DNA of 64,000 nt from Actinomycetes bacterium. GTDB taxonomy: Bacteria > Actinomycetota > Actinomycetes > Mycobacteriales > Mycobacteriaceae. The stretch is from contig JAEZZR010000001.1 in NCBI GenBank assembly GCA_023418505.1, positions 248,001 to 312,000 of the forward strand, read 5' to 3'. The translations under genes and the position numbers were made by a program. Shown piece after piece: positions 42,682 to 51,479 of this stretch; the first letter of the stretch is position 1; every line of letters starts with the position of its first letter. The notes under the pieces were generated by a model, which was not told the DNA's origin, made no database searches, and was given only the letters and a program-made list of their open reading frames with translations.

Positions 42682-43416
42682 CTACCGTGGCTTTACCGCA
42701 GAGTGCAGCGCCGCGATGCCGAAGGTTAGATCCTGCCAACCGCAGTCTGTCCACCCATGGCGGTTGATCTCGGCGGCTAGTTCGGGCTGCGTTGGCCAAG
42801 CGCGAATGGACTCTGCCAAGTACACGTAAGCCTCCGGGTTCGAAGAAACCACCGTGGCCACTTTAGGCAGCAGGCGCATCAAATATTCTTTATAAACCGT
42901 GCGGAACACCGGCAAGGTAGGCGTGGAAAACTCGCAGACGGTTAGCTGTCCGCCTGGTTTAGTCACACGGCTGAGCTCTTCCAGCCCCGCGCGGAAATCC
43001 ACGATGTTCCGCAAGCCGAAGCTGATCGTAACCGCGTCGAAGGTGTTATCGGCAAAGGGCAACCGCATTCCATCGCCACACACTTTTGGTACATCGCGGT
43101 GGGCGCCGGCTTTGAGCATGCCTTTCGAAAAGTCGCAGGCAATCACTTTCGCCCCAGACTTGGCCAGTTCCACGGTGGAAACTGCAGTACCCGCTGCTAG
43201 ATCCAAGCACAGCTGGCCTTCCGATAGGTTCAACCGGGCGCGGGTAGCTTTGCGCCACTGTGCGTCGATGCCTGCGGTAAGCACGGTATTTGTGACGTCG
43301 TAGTTCTTCCCCACGCCATCAAACATCGATGCCACTTCGCGCGGATCTTTATCTAAGCCTGCACGGGTAGCTCCGGAATTCTTATTCTGGAACAACTGCG
43401 ATTTGTTTTCTGCCAC
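42682..43416 (-). CDS. menG: Demethylmenaquinone methyltransferase
   Basis: This 244-residue MenG/UbiE enzyme does the last step of menaquinone synthesis, adding a methyl group from SAM. It has VASMFDGVGKNYDVTNTVLT, motif I LCLDLAAGTAVSTVELAKSG and the family block DAVTISFGLRNIVDFRAGLE. The start is GTG. The gene lies 11 bases after mgtA, the same pair as in mycobacteria. Confidence 0.95.
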   Translation of the reverse strand: MAENKSQLFQNKNSGATRAGLDKDPREVASMFDGVGKNYDVTNTVLTAGIDAQWRKATRARLNLSEGQLCLDLAAGTAVSTVELAKSGAKVIACDFSKGMLKAGAHRDVPKVCGDGMRLPFADNTFDAVTISFGLRNIVDFRAGLEELSRVTKPGGQLTVCEFSTPTLPVFRTVYKEYLMRLLPKVATVVSSNPEAYVYLAESIRAWPTQPELAAEINRHGWTDCGWQDLTFGIAALHSAVKPR

Positions 43417-43427
43417 GCTGTTACACG

Positions 43428-44552
43428 CTACACGGCAATGGCAATGGAGTTACCGGCAACCACAGCTCGATAATGTTCCATCAATTCCGCGCAGATGGCA
43501 TCCCAACTTCGCGACTGCACAGAACTGCGACACCGCTTCCTCATCTTTAGAGCGCTGACGACGGCTTCCGGCAGCAATTGTTCAAACTCTGCAGGTGCGA
43601 GCAAATGGCCGTTGACACCATCTGTAATCAAGTCCCGTGGGCCACCCACATTAGGCGCGATAGCGGGAATACCGCTGGCGTGAGCTTCTTGGACGGTCTG
43701 GCAGAAGGTCTCGAAATCGCCCGTGTGGACAAACACATCTAGCGATGCGAACGCTTCGGCTAAAGCCTCTCCGGTTAGTTGCCCGGCAAAGATGGCATTT
43801 GGCATTAGCTGCTGAAGGGAAGCTCGCTCGGGGCCGTCTCCGATGACCACCACTTGTACGTCGTCAAGCTCATCCAGAACTGCCAGGCGGTGTACGGATT
43901 TTTCTGCTGCCAGGCGTCCTACATAGCCCACGATGATCGAGCTCCCCGGCTTAGTAGCAGTCCACTTCGCGCGAAGTGCCTTATCCCTTTTGTGCGGGGA
44001 GAACTGCTGCAAATCCACGCCTCTGCCCCAGCGATGGATGCGGTGAATTCCACGTGCCTGGAGCTGCTCGATCGTAGCGGACGACGGCGCCAACGTTCGG
44101 TCACAGCGATTGTGGATCCACCGTGTCCAGCGCCATGCTGCTTGAGAAAAAGCCGCAAGCTTATAGTTTTCTGCGAAGCCGGCGACGTCAGTTTGGAAGA
44201 CTCCCACTACCGGGATTTTCAGTGCCCGCGCTGCCAGGATTCCGGCTGCTCCCAAAACGAAAGGCGAGGCAGCATGCACCACATCTGGTTGGAACTGCCG
44301 CAACAACCGTACGACCCGGGCTGTAGGCACTCCGATCGGCAAGGAGTTCACCATCGGCACCATCACGGTAGACACTGATTCCACTGGGAAGCCACAGTAT
44401 TGCTCTACTGATTGCTGCCCTGGGCGAGCCGCTGGTGCGATTATCAAGGCTTCATGGCCTTGGCTGCGTAAATACTGTGCTACGCGACAAACTGAATTGG
44501 TCACGCCATTGACGTTGGGCAGAAAACTCTCAGCTACGATCGCTACTCGCAT
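43428..44552 (-). CDS. mgtA: GT4 alpha-mannosyltransferase MgtA
   Basis: This 374-residue GT-B glycosyltransferase opens with MRVAIVAESFLPNVNGVTNS. The nucleotide-sugar half shows GYVGRLAAEKSVHRL, VVIGDGPERASLQQL and the E-x7-E motif in FETFCQTVQEAHASGIPAIA. Corynebacterial MgtA uses GDP-mannose to mannosylate a glucuronosyl-diacylglycerol, a lipomannan-type anchor. The assignment rests on family sequence and on the conserved mgtA-menG pair. It lies at the cytoplasmic face of the membrane. Confidence 0.87.
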   Translation of the reverse strand: MRVAIVAESFLPNVNGVTNSVCRVAQYLRSQGHEALIIAPAARPGQQSVEQYCGFPVESVSTVMVPMVNSLPIGVPTARVVRLLRQFQPDVVHAASPFVLGAAGILAARALKIPVVGVFQTDVAGFAENYKLAAFSQAAWRWTRWIHNRCDRTLAPSSATIEQLQARGIHRIHRWGRGVDLQQFSPHKRDKALRAKWTATKPGSSIIVGYVGRLAAEKSVHRLAVLDELDDVQVVVIGDGPERASLQQLMPNAIFAGQLTGEALAEAFASLDVFVHTGDFETFCQTVQEAHASGIPAIAPNVGGPRDLITDGVNGHLLAPAEFEQLLPEAVVSALKMRKRCRSSVQSRSWDAICAELMEHYRAVVAGNSIAIAV

Positions 44553-44656
44553 AATTCCTCATAGTGGCCGTTGCACATCACTACTAGGTTAGCCACGTTT
44601 GAACTTTTGCCCACCGGCATGTGAATTCTTGTTAAATCGCGGTGGCTTTCACCCCG

Positions 44657-45178
44657 TTACCGCACGTAAGGATTATTTGGCTGCCGGGTGCTGCGTCGCA
44701 GCGACCACCACCACAGCGGAATCGCAATCAAAAACGCCACTGCAATCACACTGAAAGCTGGAATCAGTGCCAGCGTCCAACTGCGGCCGGCCACGCGCAC
44801 GATGTTGGGATCATCACGGTCGTATTCCACCCGCACTCGTTGGCCTTCTTCCAATCCCACAGGAATCAACAACCCACGCGGTGGGGAATAATATTCACCG
44901 GTTTCATCCACGAAGTCCACGGCAGTGCGCATGGCATCCACATGGCGTACTTCGGCGACAGCTTGCCCCATATTGCCATCGATAGCCCGCGAATGAGCCC
45001 ACGTGCCGTACACCATGCCACAACTAGCAATCACCACACAGAGCAGCACAAACACCACAAACTGCCGTAGTCGCCGTGGCCAACCGCGCGGATCATTATC
45101 CGGATCCTCGCTGACGGCGAAGGCTTTACCCAGCCGTGTCTGTGCAAGACGAGTCTGTGCTAGCCGTGACTGTCTCAT
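44657..45178 (-). CDS. DUF3592 membrane protein
   Basis: This 173-residue protein has a transmembrane helix near residues 39-58 (FVVFVLLCVVIASCGMVYGT) and another near 140-160. An extracytoplasmic loop between them has the DUF3592 pattern (IPVGLEEGQRVRVEYDRDDP NIVRVAGRSW). Function is unknown; a homologous gene lies between mgtA and menD in M. tuberculosis. The first 16 residues are a repeat (RLAQT twice, then RLGK) encoded by 15-base DNA repeats at 45135-45179. Its true start could therefore lie inside or after the array. Confidence 0.8.
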   Translation of the reverse strand: MRQSRLAQTRLAQTRLGKAFAVSEDPDNDPRGWPRRLRQFVVFVLLCVVIASCGMVYGTWAHSRAIDGNMGQAVAEVRHVDAMRTAVDFVDETGEYYSPPRGLLIPVGLEEGQRVRVEYDRDDPNIVRVAGRSWTLALIPAFSVIAVAFLIAIPLWWWSLRRSTRQPNNPYVR

Positions 45179-45179
45179 C
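45135..45179 (-). repeat. 15-bp degenerate tandem repeat at the menD-DUF3592 junction
   Basis: Three consecutive 15-mers (CGTGTCTGTGCAAGA, CGAGTCTGTGCTAGC, CGTGACTGTCTCATC on the plus strand) begin 13 bases behind the menD stop. They contain the start codon and first codons of the DUF3592 gene. The first two match at 12 of 15 positions. Confidence 0.7.
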
Positions 45180-45192
45180 GCGATTGTCGCCC

Positions 45193-46929
45193 CTAATCCA
45201 ACTTGGCCTTGCGCTGCATTTCCTGATGCAACTCACGTCGTGTATCCCGAGCGGTAGTGACTTCCACAACTCGGATACCCTCCACATCCGTATCCGGGTG
45301 CAGTTGGGCTAGAAGAGTTTCCATATCGTCGACAAGCACATGAGCTACGTCGTAAGCCTGGCACAATGCCGCAATATCAACGTCTTGCGGGGTGCCGAAG
45401 ATCCGCTCGAAACTGTTGCGCACGTGCTCGGCGGCGGGCTCGAGGGTCTCGAAGATGCCACCGCCCGTATCGTTGGCCACCACGATGGTGAGGTTTTCCG
45501 GGCGTGGCTCGCCAGGTCCAATCGCCAGCGCGCCGGCGTCGTGCAAGAACGTCAGATCGCCGAGCAACGCTATCGTGCGCGGCGGGCGAATCTCCTGCGC
45601 ATACCGGCGATCCCGCACCAACGCATGCCCAATCGCGCGCGCAATCGTCCCATCGATACCAGCCGCACCCCGGCCCGCAATCACATCGACGCCCGCAAAC
45701 GGCAACCCCATCCACGACGCATCGCGCACCGCATTCGACGCTCCCAACACCAAAGCGTCACCTGTGCGCAGACTATCCGTCACCGCCGCCGCAACGTGCA
45801 ACCCCGACAACCAGCGCTGTTCCACGGACTGTTGCAGCGTCTCGCGCACCGCATTAACCGCATATTGCGACGCCGCTTCCGCAACTTTCTGCCATTGCTT
45901 ATCGACGGCGCCTACCCCACGAATCGAAGAAACCACCCGGCGCGCATTTGCCGTGACATCTGGATAGCCCACTCCACCTTGGGAAAGATCGGCGGTATCG
46001 GGAGCCACCACGGTGACCTCTATGTTTTTATCTGCTAGCAGTTGCGCAATCGGGCGGTGCAACGTGGGCCGGCCGAGTACCACGATTTGTTCCGGTTTGA
46101 TCTGCTGCAGCGTTACCGCAGCTAGGGGGTGGACGGGATTGGTTGGCGCGAAAGCATCTGGCTCGGCGATGGTGGGGACTTCAGCCAGGGATTCAAGCTC
46201 GGTGGCACCGGAGCCGGCAATCACCAAGGTCTTGCGCGTGAGATCCAATTCGAAACTGGATTCTTGGGCAGACGCTGCTTCGATATTCGTCCACGGCTGC
46301 TGCCTTGGCCGGCCTGCGGGGATGAGCTGGCCCCACTGTTTCGCCGACTCGACGGCATCGGCTTCGTTCGGCACCAGAGGTTCCACAAAACGCACATTCA
46401 AATGTGCGGGCAAACCCGCTGCAACCAATCGGCATACCCGGGCACGGAGCATCGCATTATCGGCTTCCGTGGTTGCCGTGGCATCGAGATCAAAATGAGC
46501 ACTCACAGCATCGGCCAATAACTCAGCTTGGGTAATTGTCTGATTTGCCCCCACACCTGCATACGACGCCGGACGATCCGCTGTTAGCGCTAACACCGGA
46601 ATGCGCTTTTGTGGCGCTGAGTACTGGGCTTCTACAAATGCAGGCAACAAGTTCGCTACTGCCGAACCAGAAGTAGTCACCACCGGGGTCACCGCGCCGG
46701 ATTCTGCAGCTAAGCCAGTGGCTAAGAAAGCAGCCGCACGTTCGTCGATACGCACATGCAACCGCAACCAACCTGCGGCATCCGCTTCGAACAACGCACG
46801 CGCCAGTGGAGCCGAACGCGAACCCGGGCACACCACAGCTTCTCGGCACCCCAGCCGTACTAGTTCATCAACAATCACACGGGCAGCCAACAAAGAAGCG
46901 GGCTGCTGTTGCTTGCTCTCTACAGTCAC
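45193..46929 (-). CDS. menD: SEPHCHC synthase MenD
   Basis: MenD (578 residues) is a thiamine-diphosphate enzyme joining isochorismate and 2-oxoglutarate. It shows ELVRLGCREAVVCPGSRSAP, RIDERAAAFLATGLAAESGA, VTTSGSAVANLLPAFVEAQY and, in the cofactor half, ALLGDLTFLHDAGAL with NLTIVVANDTGGGIFE. It starts with GTG. It is ten bases after menC, and a tandem repeat follows its stop. Confidence 0.96.
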   Translation of the reverse strand: MTVESKQQQPASLLAARVIVDELVRLGCREAVVCPGSRSAPLARALFEADAAGWLRLHVRIDERAAAFLATGLAAESGAVTPVVTTSGSAVANLLPAFVEAQYSAPQKRIPVLALTADRPASYAGVGANQTITQAELLADAVSAHFDLDATATTEADNAMLRARVCRLVAAGLPAHLNVRFVEPLVPNEADAVESAKQWGQLIPAGRPRQQPWTNIEAASAQESSFELDLTRKTLVIAGSGATELESLAEVPTIAEPDAFAPTNPVHPLAAVTLQQIKPEQIVVLGRPTLHRPIAQLLADKNIEVTVVAPDTADLSQGGVGYPDVTANARRVVSSIRGVGAVDKQWQKVAEAASQYAVNAVRETLQQSVEQRWLSGLHVAAAVTDSLRTGDALVLGASNAVRDASWMGLPFAGVDVIAGRGAAGIDGTIARAIGHALVRDRRYAQEIRPPRTIALLGDLTFLHDAGALAIGPGEPRPENLTIVVANDTGGGIFETLEPAAEHVRNSFERIFGTPQDVDIAALCQAYDVAHVLVDDMETLLAQLHPDTDVEGIRVVEVTTARDTRRELHQEMQRKAKLD

Positions 46930-46938
46930 TCCCCCATG

Positions 46939-47973
46939 CTATAAGGCAAGGGCACAACACCGGCGTAAACGCTCCAGCCACCAATCCCGACGCGTGCCGC
47001 TTACTGCTAGCTCTTCCAAACGGCTGTGCTCTGGGATGCGGGGAGTTACCTCTAATTGGCCAGCGACAATCGGCCGCGGTTCGGCAGCATCATGCACAAA
47101 TAGCGATCCTGTGGCCAACCCCGCAGCAGCAACTGTGCCACCTTCCGGCGCGGAATTAGCGGCAGCCAGTAGCCCCGCGTACATACCGACGCTGGAATCC
47201 AACGCCGAAGACACCGTTACCGGCACGCCAAATTCCCCCACTTGCGCGGCAACTTGTGCCACCTTGCTGGGGCCTCCCAACGGCGCAGCTTTGACCACCG
47301 CATGGTCACACGCATCCGCGCGGACAACTGCAATCGGATCGGAGGCTTTACGGATTAATTCGTCGGCAGCGATCCCGGCGGGAAGCCCTCGGCGACGTAC
47401 TTCTTCGCGCACCTGCTGTAGCTGGGCTACCGACGCACACGGTTGCTCCACATACTCCAGCGACCCTGTCGCGGTAAGTGCGGTGATCGCCTCTAAGGCT
47501 TCGCTGACACTCCACGCGCCATTGGCGTCCACACGCACCTGAGCGTCGATGCCTTGTTCGGCGTACCACTGGCGTACGGCGGTGACGCGGGCGACGTCGT
47601 CGGCAAGGCGCTGGCCCTGCTGCGCCACCTTAATCTTCACCGTGGTGCACCCCGGGTAGCGCTGCAGTAACTCCGGCACGCGATCGGGCTCCTGCTGCAC
47701 GTCCACCGCCGGAATCGTGGCATTGACCGGCACCCACTGCCGAGTGGGCGCGATGGGATCGAGCATCTCTAAGGTGCAGCGCAACCACCGGGCAGCCTCC
47801 GCATCGCCGTATTCCGGAAACGGCGCCCACTCCGCCCAATACTGATCGCCTTCAATCAGCAGCACTTCGCGCTCGGTAATGCCACGAAAAGGCACGCGCA
47901 TTGGCAGCGCCACCACCCACGCGCGTTGCAACAACTCTTCGGCAGAAACCTGTGCACCAACCATGATCCCCAT
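46939..47973 (-). CDS. menC: o-Succinylbenzoate synthase MenC
   Basis: MenC (344 residues) belongs to the enolase superfamily. The catalytic lysine strand is TTVKIKVAQ near residue 115, with metal ligands in RVDANGAW, LEYVEQPC and IAADELI, and the second Lys region in DHAVVKAAPLGG. It dehydrates SHCHC to o-succinylbenzoate. It heads the menC-menD pair and is divergent from menB. Confidence 0.94.
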   Translation of the reverse strand: MGIMVGAQVSAEELLQRAWVVALPMRVPFRGITEREVLLIEGDQYWAEWAPFPEYGDAEAARWLRCTLEMLDPIAPTRQWVPVNATIPAVDVQQEPDRVPELLQRYPGCTTVKIKVAQQGQRLADDVARVTAVRQWYAEQGIDAQVRVDANGAWSVSEALEAITALTATGSLEYVEQPCASVAQLQQVREEVRRRGLPAGIAADELIRKASDPIAVVRADACDHAVVKAAPLGGPSKVAQVAAQVGEFGVPVTVSSALDSSVGMYAGLLAAANSAPEGGTVAAAGLATGSLFVHDAAEPRPIVAGQLEVTPRIPEHSRLEELAVSGTRRDWWLERLRRCCALAL

Positions 47974-48045
47974 TGTGGCGAATCCCAGCTAGCTTCGCCG
48001 AGCCCATTCACCGCTAGTTTTATCCACCACCGCTAGATTTGAACT

Positions 48046-48993
48046 ATGACGAAGAACGACAATCCTTTCGATCCCACCCAGTGGGTCACCGCTCCCGGGT
48101 TCGAGCACCTCACCGACATCACCTACCACCTGCATAAGGATCCGGGTCGCGCGAACTGCATTGCCCGTATCGCATTTGATCGCCCCGAGGTACGCAATGC
48201 GTTTCGGCCACACACGGTAGATGAGCTGTACCAGGCTCTCGACGATGCTCGCCGCAACCCCAATGTGGGCGTCGTGCTGCTCACGGGAAACGGCCCCTCA
48301 CCGAAGGATCAGGGTTGGGCGTTTTGTTCTGGTGGCGACCAACGAATTCGCGGTCGCTCCGGCTACCAATATGCACCTAATCACGACAAAGACGTAGCAG
48401 CTGCGACGGCTATCGACGAAGAACGCACCAAAGTCGAAGGTGGCCGCCTGCATATCCTAGAAGTGCAGCGTCTGATTCGAACCATGCCGAAAGTTGTGCT
48501 TTGCCTGGTGAATGGCTGGGCTGCCGGGGGTGGCCATTCGCTTCATGCTGTGTGCGATCTAACTTTGGCGTCGCGCGAACATGGCAAGTTCAAGCAGACG
48601 GATGCCGATGTGGGATCCTTCGACGCTGGCTACGGCAGCGCCTACCTGGCCAAGCAGGTTGGACAAAAATTTGCCCGCGAGATTTTCTTCCTGGGTCGCA
48701 CTTACGATGCAGAAAAGATGCATCAGATGGGGGCAGTCAACGAAGTAGTCGATCACGCTGAATTAGAAAACGTCGCTATCGAGTGGGCACGCGCTATCAA
48801 CAGTAAGTCCCCCACTGCGCAGCGCATGCTGAAGTTTGCTTTCAACCTCACCGATGACGGCCTGATGGGCCAGCAGGTCTTCGCCGGCGAAGCCACCCGC
48901 CTGGCTTACATGACCGACGAGGCCGTCGAAGGAAAACAAGCCTTCCTAGAAAAGCGTGAGCCGAACTGGGACAACTATCCGTTCTACTACTAG
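48046..48993 (+). CDS. menB: 1,4-Dihydroxy-2-naphthoyl-CoA synthase MenB
   Basis: MenB (315 residues) is a crotonase-fold enzyme that closes the naphthoate ring. It shows IARIAFDRPEVRNAFRPHTV, GWAFCSGGDQRIRGRSGYQY and the oxyanion loop CLVNGWAAGGGHSLHAVCDL, with FDAGYGSAYLAKQVGQKFAR after it. The length is slightly above the usual because of a longer N-terminus, as in mycobacteria. It ends at a terminator. Confidence 0.96.
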   Translation: MTKNDNPFDPTQWVTAPGFEHLTDITYHLHKDPGRANCIARIAFDRPEVRNAFRPHTVDELYQALDDARRNPNVGVVLLTGNGPSPKDQGWAFCSGGDQRIRGRSGYQYAPNHDKDVAAATAIDEERTKVEGGRLHILEVQRLIRTMPKVVLCLVNGWAAGGGHSLHAVCDLTLASREHGKFKQTDADVGSFDAGYGSAYLAKQVGQKFAREIFFLGRTYDAEKMHQMGAVNEVVDHAELENVAIEWARAINSKSPTAQRMLKFAFNLTDDGLMGQQVFAGEATRLAYMTDEAVEGKQAFLEKREPNWDNYPFYY

Positions 48994-49023
48994 GGTCTAG
49001 CACTAGAGCCTGAGGTCTAGCAC
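48990..49023 (+). repeat. Degenerate 20-bp tandem repeat behind menB
   Basis: GGTCTAGCAC occurs at 48994-49003 and 49014-49023, with related flanks CTAGGG and CTGAGG, starting at the menB stop codon. Confidence 0.6.
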
Positions 49024-49041
49024 CAACGACCACTAACGACG

Positions 49042-49078
49042 AAAGGCGATGCCGTAGTTACGGCACCGCCTTTATTTT
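49042..49078 (+). terminator. Terminator of menB
   Basis: AAAGGCG (49042-49048) and CGCCTTT (49067-49073), with an inner TGCCGT/ACGGCA stem, are followed by ATTTTG. It also faces the convergent protease gene. Confidence 0.9.
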
Positions 49079-49099
49079 GCTGTGTTTACAGCACTCTAT

Positions 49100-49123
49100 C
49101 TACGAGGCTGGTTACAGGGCTGG
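49100..49123 (-). repeat. 12-bp repeat pair spanning the stop codon of the protease gene
   Basis: CCAGCCCTGTAA (49112-49123) carries the last codons and stop. CCAGCCTCGTAG (49100-49111) follows directly, in the same frame and again with a stop. They match at 9 of 12 positions and continue the Pro-rich coding repeat. Confidence 0.6.
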
Positions 49124-49981
49124 GGATGGCAGTCCTGGCGAAGGGAACCCTGGGGACGGGAATCCTGGAGATGGCAGGACTGGCAGTGGCACATCAAAGA
49201 ACGGAGTATCTGGGAATCCTGGGTTCGTTGGTGGCACTGGGAATGCTGGCTTCTTGCCTTCGCCCTCTGGGGAGGTAGCCATGGTGGCCATGATCCAGTC
49301 GTAATTCACATCAGTACGAGTGTGGATGTACGCACCGGATAGCTGAGGTGGAAGCAAACCAGAAGAAATAGCTGCCGAAAGTGCACCGGTGAGCTTGCCG
49401 TTGTAGAACATCGGGCCGCCGGAGTCACCCTGCTGCAGAGTGGTTGGCAAGGTTGCGTGTGATAGGTGCATGGCACCATCGGCACAGAAATCCACTACGT
49501 TGCAGTCCGCCATGGTCAAGGTTGCCGTTGGCAGGGTACCCGTAGCACCTTGGCCCAACGAGGACCAACCGTAGACACGAACCTTCTCGCCGGTAGCTGG
49601 GACGTCGTTAGCTACTTCTGGGTAGAAATCCAGCCCCATATCTTCGGTGACGTGCACCATGGCAATGTCACCGTGTGGGCCTGCTTCCCAGTGGTTGATT
49701 TCGTACTCAGCCTTTGGGCCGGTAACGCCTACGTATGCCTTACCGCCTGGAGCGCCGAAGCCCTCGATGCAGTGCTGAGCAGTAACGATCCACTGACCAG
49801 ATACTGCGGTGCCGGTGCAGTTACCAACCGAGCCGTCGTCGCCGTAGAGCTCAAGGCGAACCACCGACATAGCTTCTGGGGTTTCCTGCGCATTTTGTCC
49901 GAAAATTAGCGCTTGGGCTGGAGCGGTTGCGGCTACAGTCAAGCCGGTTGCCAGCGCCAAGGTTGCAGCGATTTTACGCAT
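49112..49981 (-). CDS. Secreted trypsin-like serine protease with Pro-rich repeat tail
   Basis: This 289-residue S1 (chymotrypsin-fold) protease has a Sec signal peptide cleaved near AQA-24. The catalytic triad can be placed at His70 (VTAQHC), Asp105 (HGDIAMVHV) and Ser187 (QQGDSGGP). Paired Cys residues suggest disulfides. Residues 246-289 are a Pro-rich tail ending in repeats of SPGFP/SPGLP. The tail may attach to or span the cell wall, but no sortase signal or membrane helix is present. The targets are unknown. It is convergent with menB and divergent from menE. Confidence 0.9.
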   Translation of the reverse strand: MRKIAATLALATGLTVAATAPAQALIFGQNAQETPEAMSVVRLELYGDDGSVGNCTGTAVSGQWIVTAQHCIEGFGAPGGKAYVGVTGPKAEYEINHWEAGPHGDIAMVHVTEDMGLDFYPEVANDVPATGEKVRVYGWSSLGQGATGTLPTATLTMADCNVVDFCADGAMHLSHATLPTTLQQGDSGGPMFYNGKLTGALSAAISSGLLPPQLSGAYIHTRTDVNYDWIMATMATSPEGEGKKPAFPVPPTNPGFPDTPFFDVPLPVLPSPGFPSPGFPSPGLPSPAL

Positions 49982-50096
49982 GTTCCACCTTAGGTGTTGT
50001 GGGATTTTAGGGAAAAAGACGATCTGGCTGCACCCTACCGCGTGTCACACATTGGCGTAAACCGTAAAGCTACCTAGCTTAGGGTGTACGAATGTA

Positions 50097-51479
50097 TTGA
50101 AAACCATTCTCACCTGCGATTATCTCCATTTACTACGGGGGCACCCGACGATAAATTTAGTTCTATCAATAGATGCAGTTGCTGATGTTGCAGGTGGGAT
50201 AGGCTTGGAAGCTGTGCCGCAGCAACCACACACCTCGACTCCGCAGCCGTCCACCCCGCAGCCGTCCGCAACACCGCAACCACCGGCACGGATTCTCGAA
50301 GCAATTCACATCCCCCGTGACACTTCCGTCCTAGAGCTGCAGCCTCTGTTCGAAGATATCCTCGCCGGACGACGCAGTATCCTGCCACTGCCACCCGAAA
50401 TCAACGACGCCACCAAAGCCCGTGCCGAACTCTTGCGCCGCACCCAACGCGCCGGCACCGATATCGATAGCGCGGTCAGCCTAGTTGCTTGCACCTCCGG
50501 TTCCACCGGTACGCCAAAGGGCGCGATGCTTACTTCCGGCAACATCGCCGCTGCAATTGCCGCCACCGAGGAGCGGTTGGATGGCCCCGGACGCTGGCTG
50601 CTGGCTACCCCTGCCGATCACATCGCCGGGTTGATGGTGTTGCTGCGCAGCTATGCTGCCGCCTACCAACCTGCGGTGATGGATCTATCGCATGGCTTTA
50701 ACGCCGAGGCGTTTGCCCAGGTTGTCGCGCAGATGTTCCAAACCTCCGACGCACCACGCCACTACGTTTCGCTCGTGCCGCTCCAGCTGGCCAAGCTGAT
50801 GCGCCACGAAACGGCTTGTACCCTCCTGACGCAATTCGATGCCATTTTGCTTGGTGGGCAAGCTGCCGACGACGAACTACTCTCGCATGCTGCCACTCGC
50901 GGCTTGCGCATCGTTACTACCTATGGCTCTTCAGAGACCTGCGGTGGCGTGGTCTATAACGGCAAACCTTTAACAGGCGTATCCGTAACCACAGATGAGA
51001 TTGGACGGATCGTCTTATCCGGATCAATGGTGGGTATGGGTTATCGCGACGACAATCCTGCGCTACAGCACAGCCGATTTATCACTAATGACCTAGGCAC
51101 CTGGGATGGGAGGCGACTATCAGTGTCCGGCCGCGCCGATGATGTGATCATCTCTGGTGGCTTGAAGTTCCTGCCCCAACCGATCGAAGAGGTATTACGG
51201 GCTCATCCGCAGGTTGCCACAGCTATCGTCGTTGGTGTTTCCGATCGCAGTAATCATCACCTCGGCCAAGAAATCGCAGCAGTAGTGGTGCCAGCTACCG
51301 ATACCGAAGATCAGAAGGCACTGACCCAACAGCTCACCGAATGGGCAAGCGAGCGCTTAAGCAAATTCCAAATTCCTCGCCGGTGGCGTTTCGTCGCTGA
51401 ATTGCCAACGGTGGATAATGGCAAAGTTAATCGTCGGCAAGCCCAAGCTCTTTTTAATACCGATAAGGATGGTTCATGA
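50097..51479 (+). CDS. menE: o-Succinylbenzoate-CoA ligase MenE
   Basis: This 460-residue adenylate-forming enzyme activates o-succinylbenzoate for MenB. The AMP-binding motif is VACTSGSTGTPKGAMLTSGN, followed by VTTYGSSETCGGVVYNGKPL, SGRADDVIISGGLKF and the C-terminal Lys region NGKVNRRQAQ. The start is uncertain. The open frame begins with TTG at 50097, but the first 65 residues, including a Pro/Gln/Thr repeat, are unlike other MenE proteins, and a TTG at about 50202 is another candidate. It overlaps menA by four bases (ATGA). Confidence 0.93.
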   Translation: MKTILTCDYLHLLRGHPTINLVLSIDAVADVAGGIGLEAVPQQPHTSTPQPSTPQPSATPQPPARILEAIHIPRDTSVLELQPLFEDILAGRRSILPLPPEINDATKARAELLRRTQRAGTDIDSAVSLVACTSGSTGTPKGAMLTSGNIAAAIAATEERLDGPGRWLLATPADHIAGLMVLLRSYAAAYQPAVMDLSHGFNAEAFAQVVAQMFQTSDAPRHYVSLVPLQLAKLMRHETACTLLTQFDAILLGGQAADDELLSHAATRGLRIVTTYGSSETCGGVVYNGKPLTGVSVTTDEIGRIVLSGSMVGMGYRDDNPALQHSRFITNDLGTWDGRRLSVSGRADDVIISGGLKFLPQPIEEVLRAHPQVATAIVVGVSDRSNHHLGQEIAAVVVPATDTEDQKALTQQLTEWASERLSKFQIPRRWRFVAELPTVDNGKVNRRQAQALFNTDKDGS

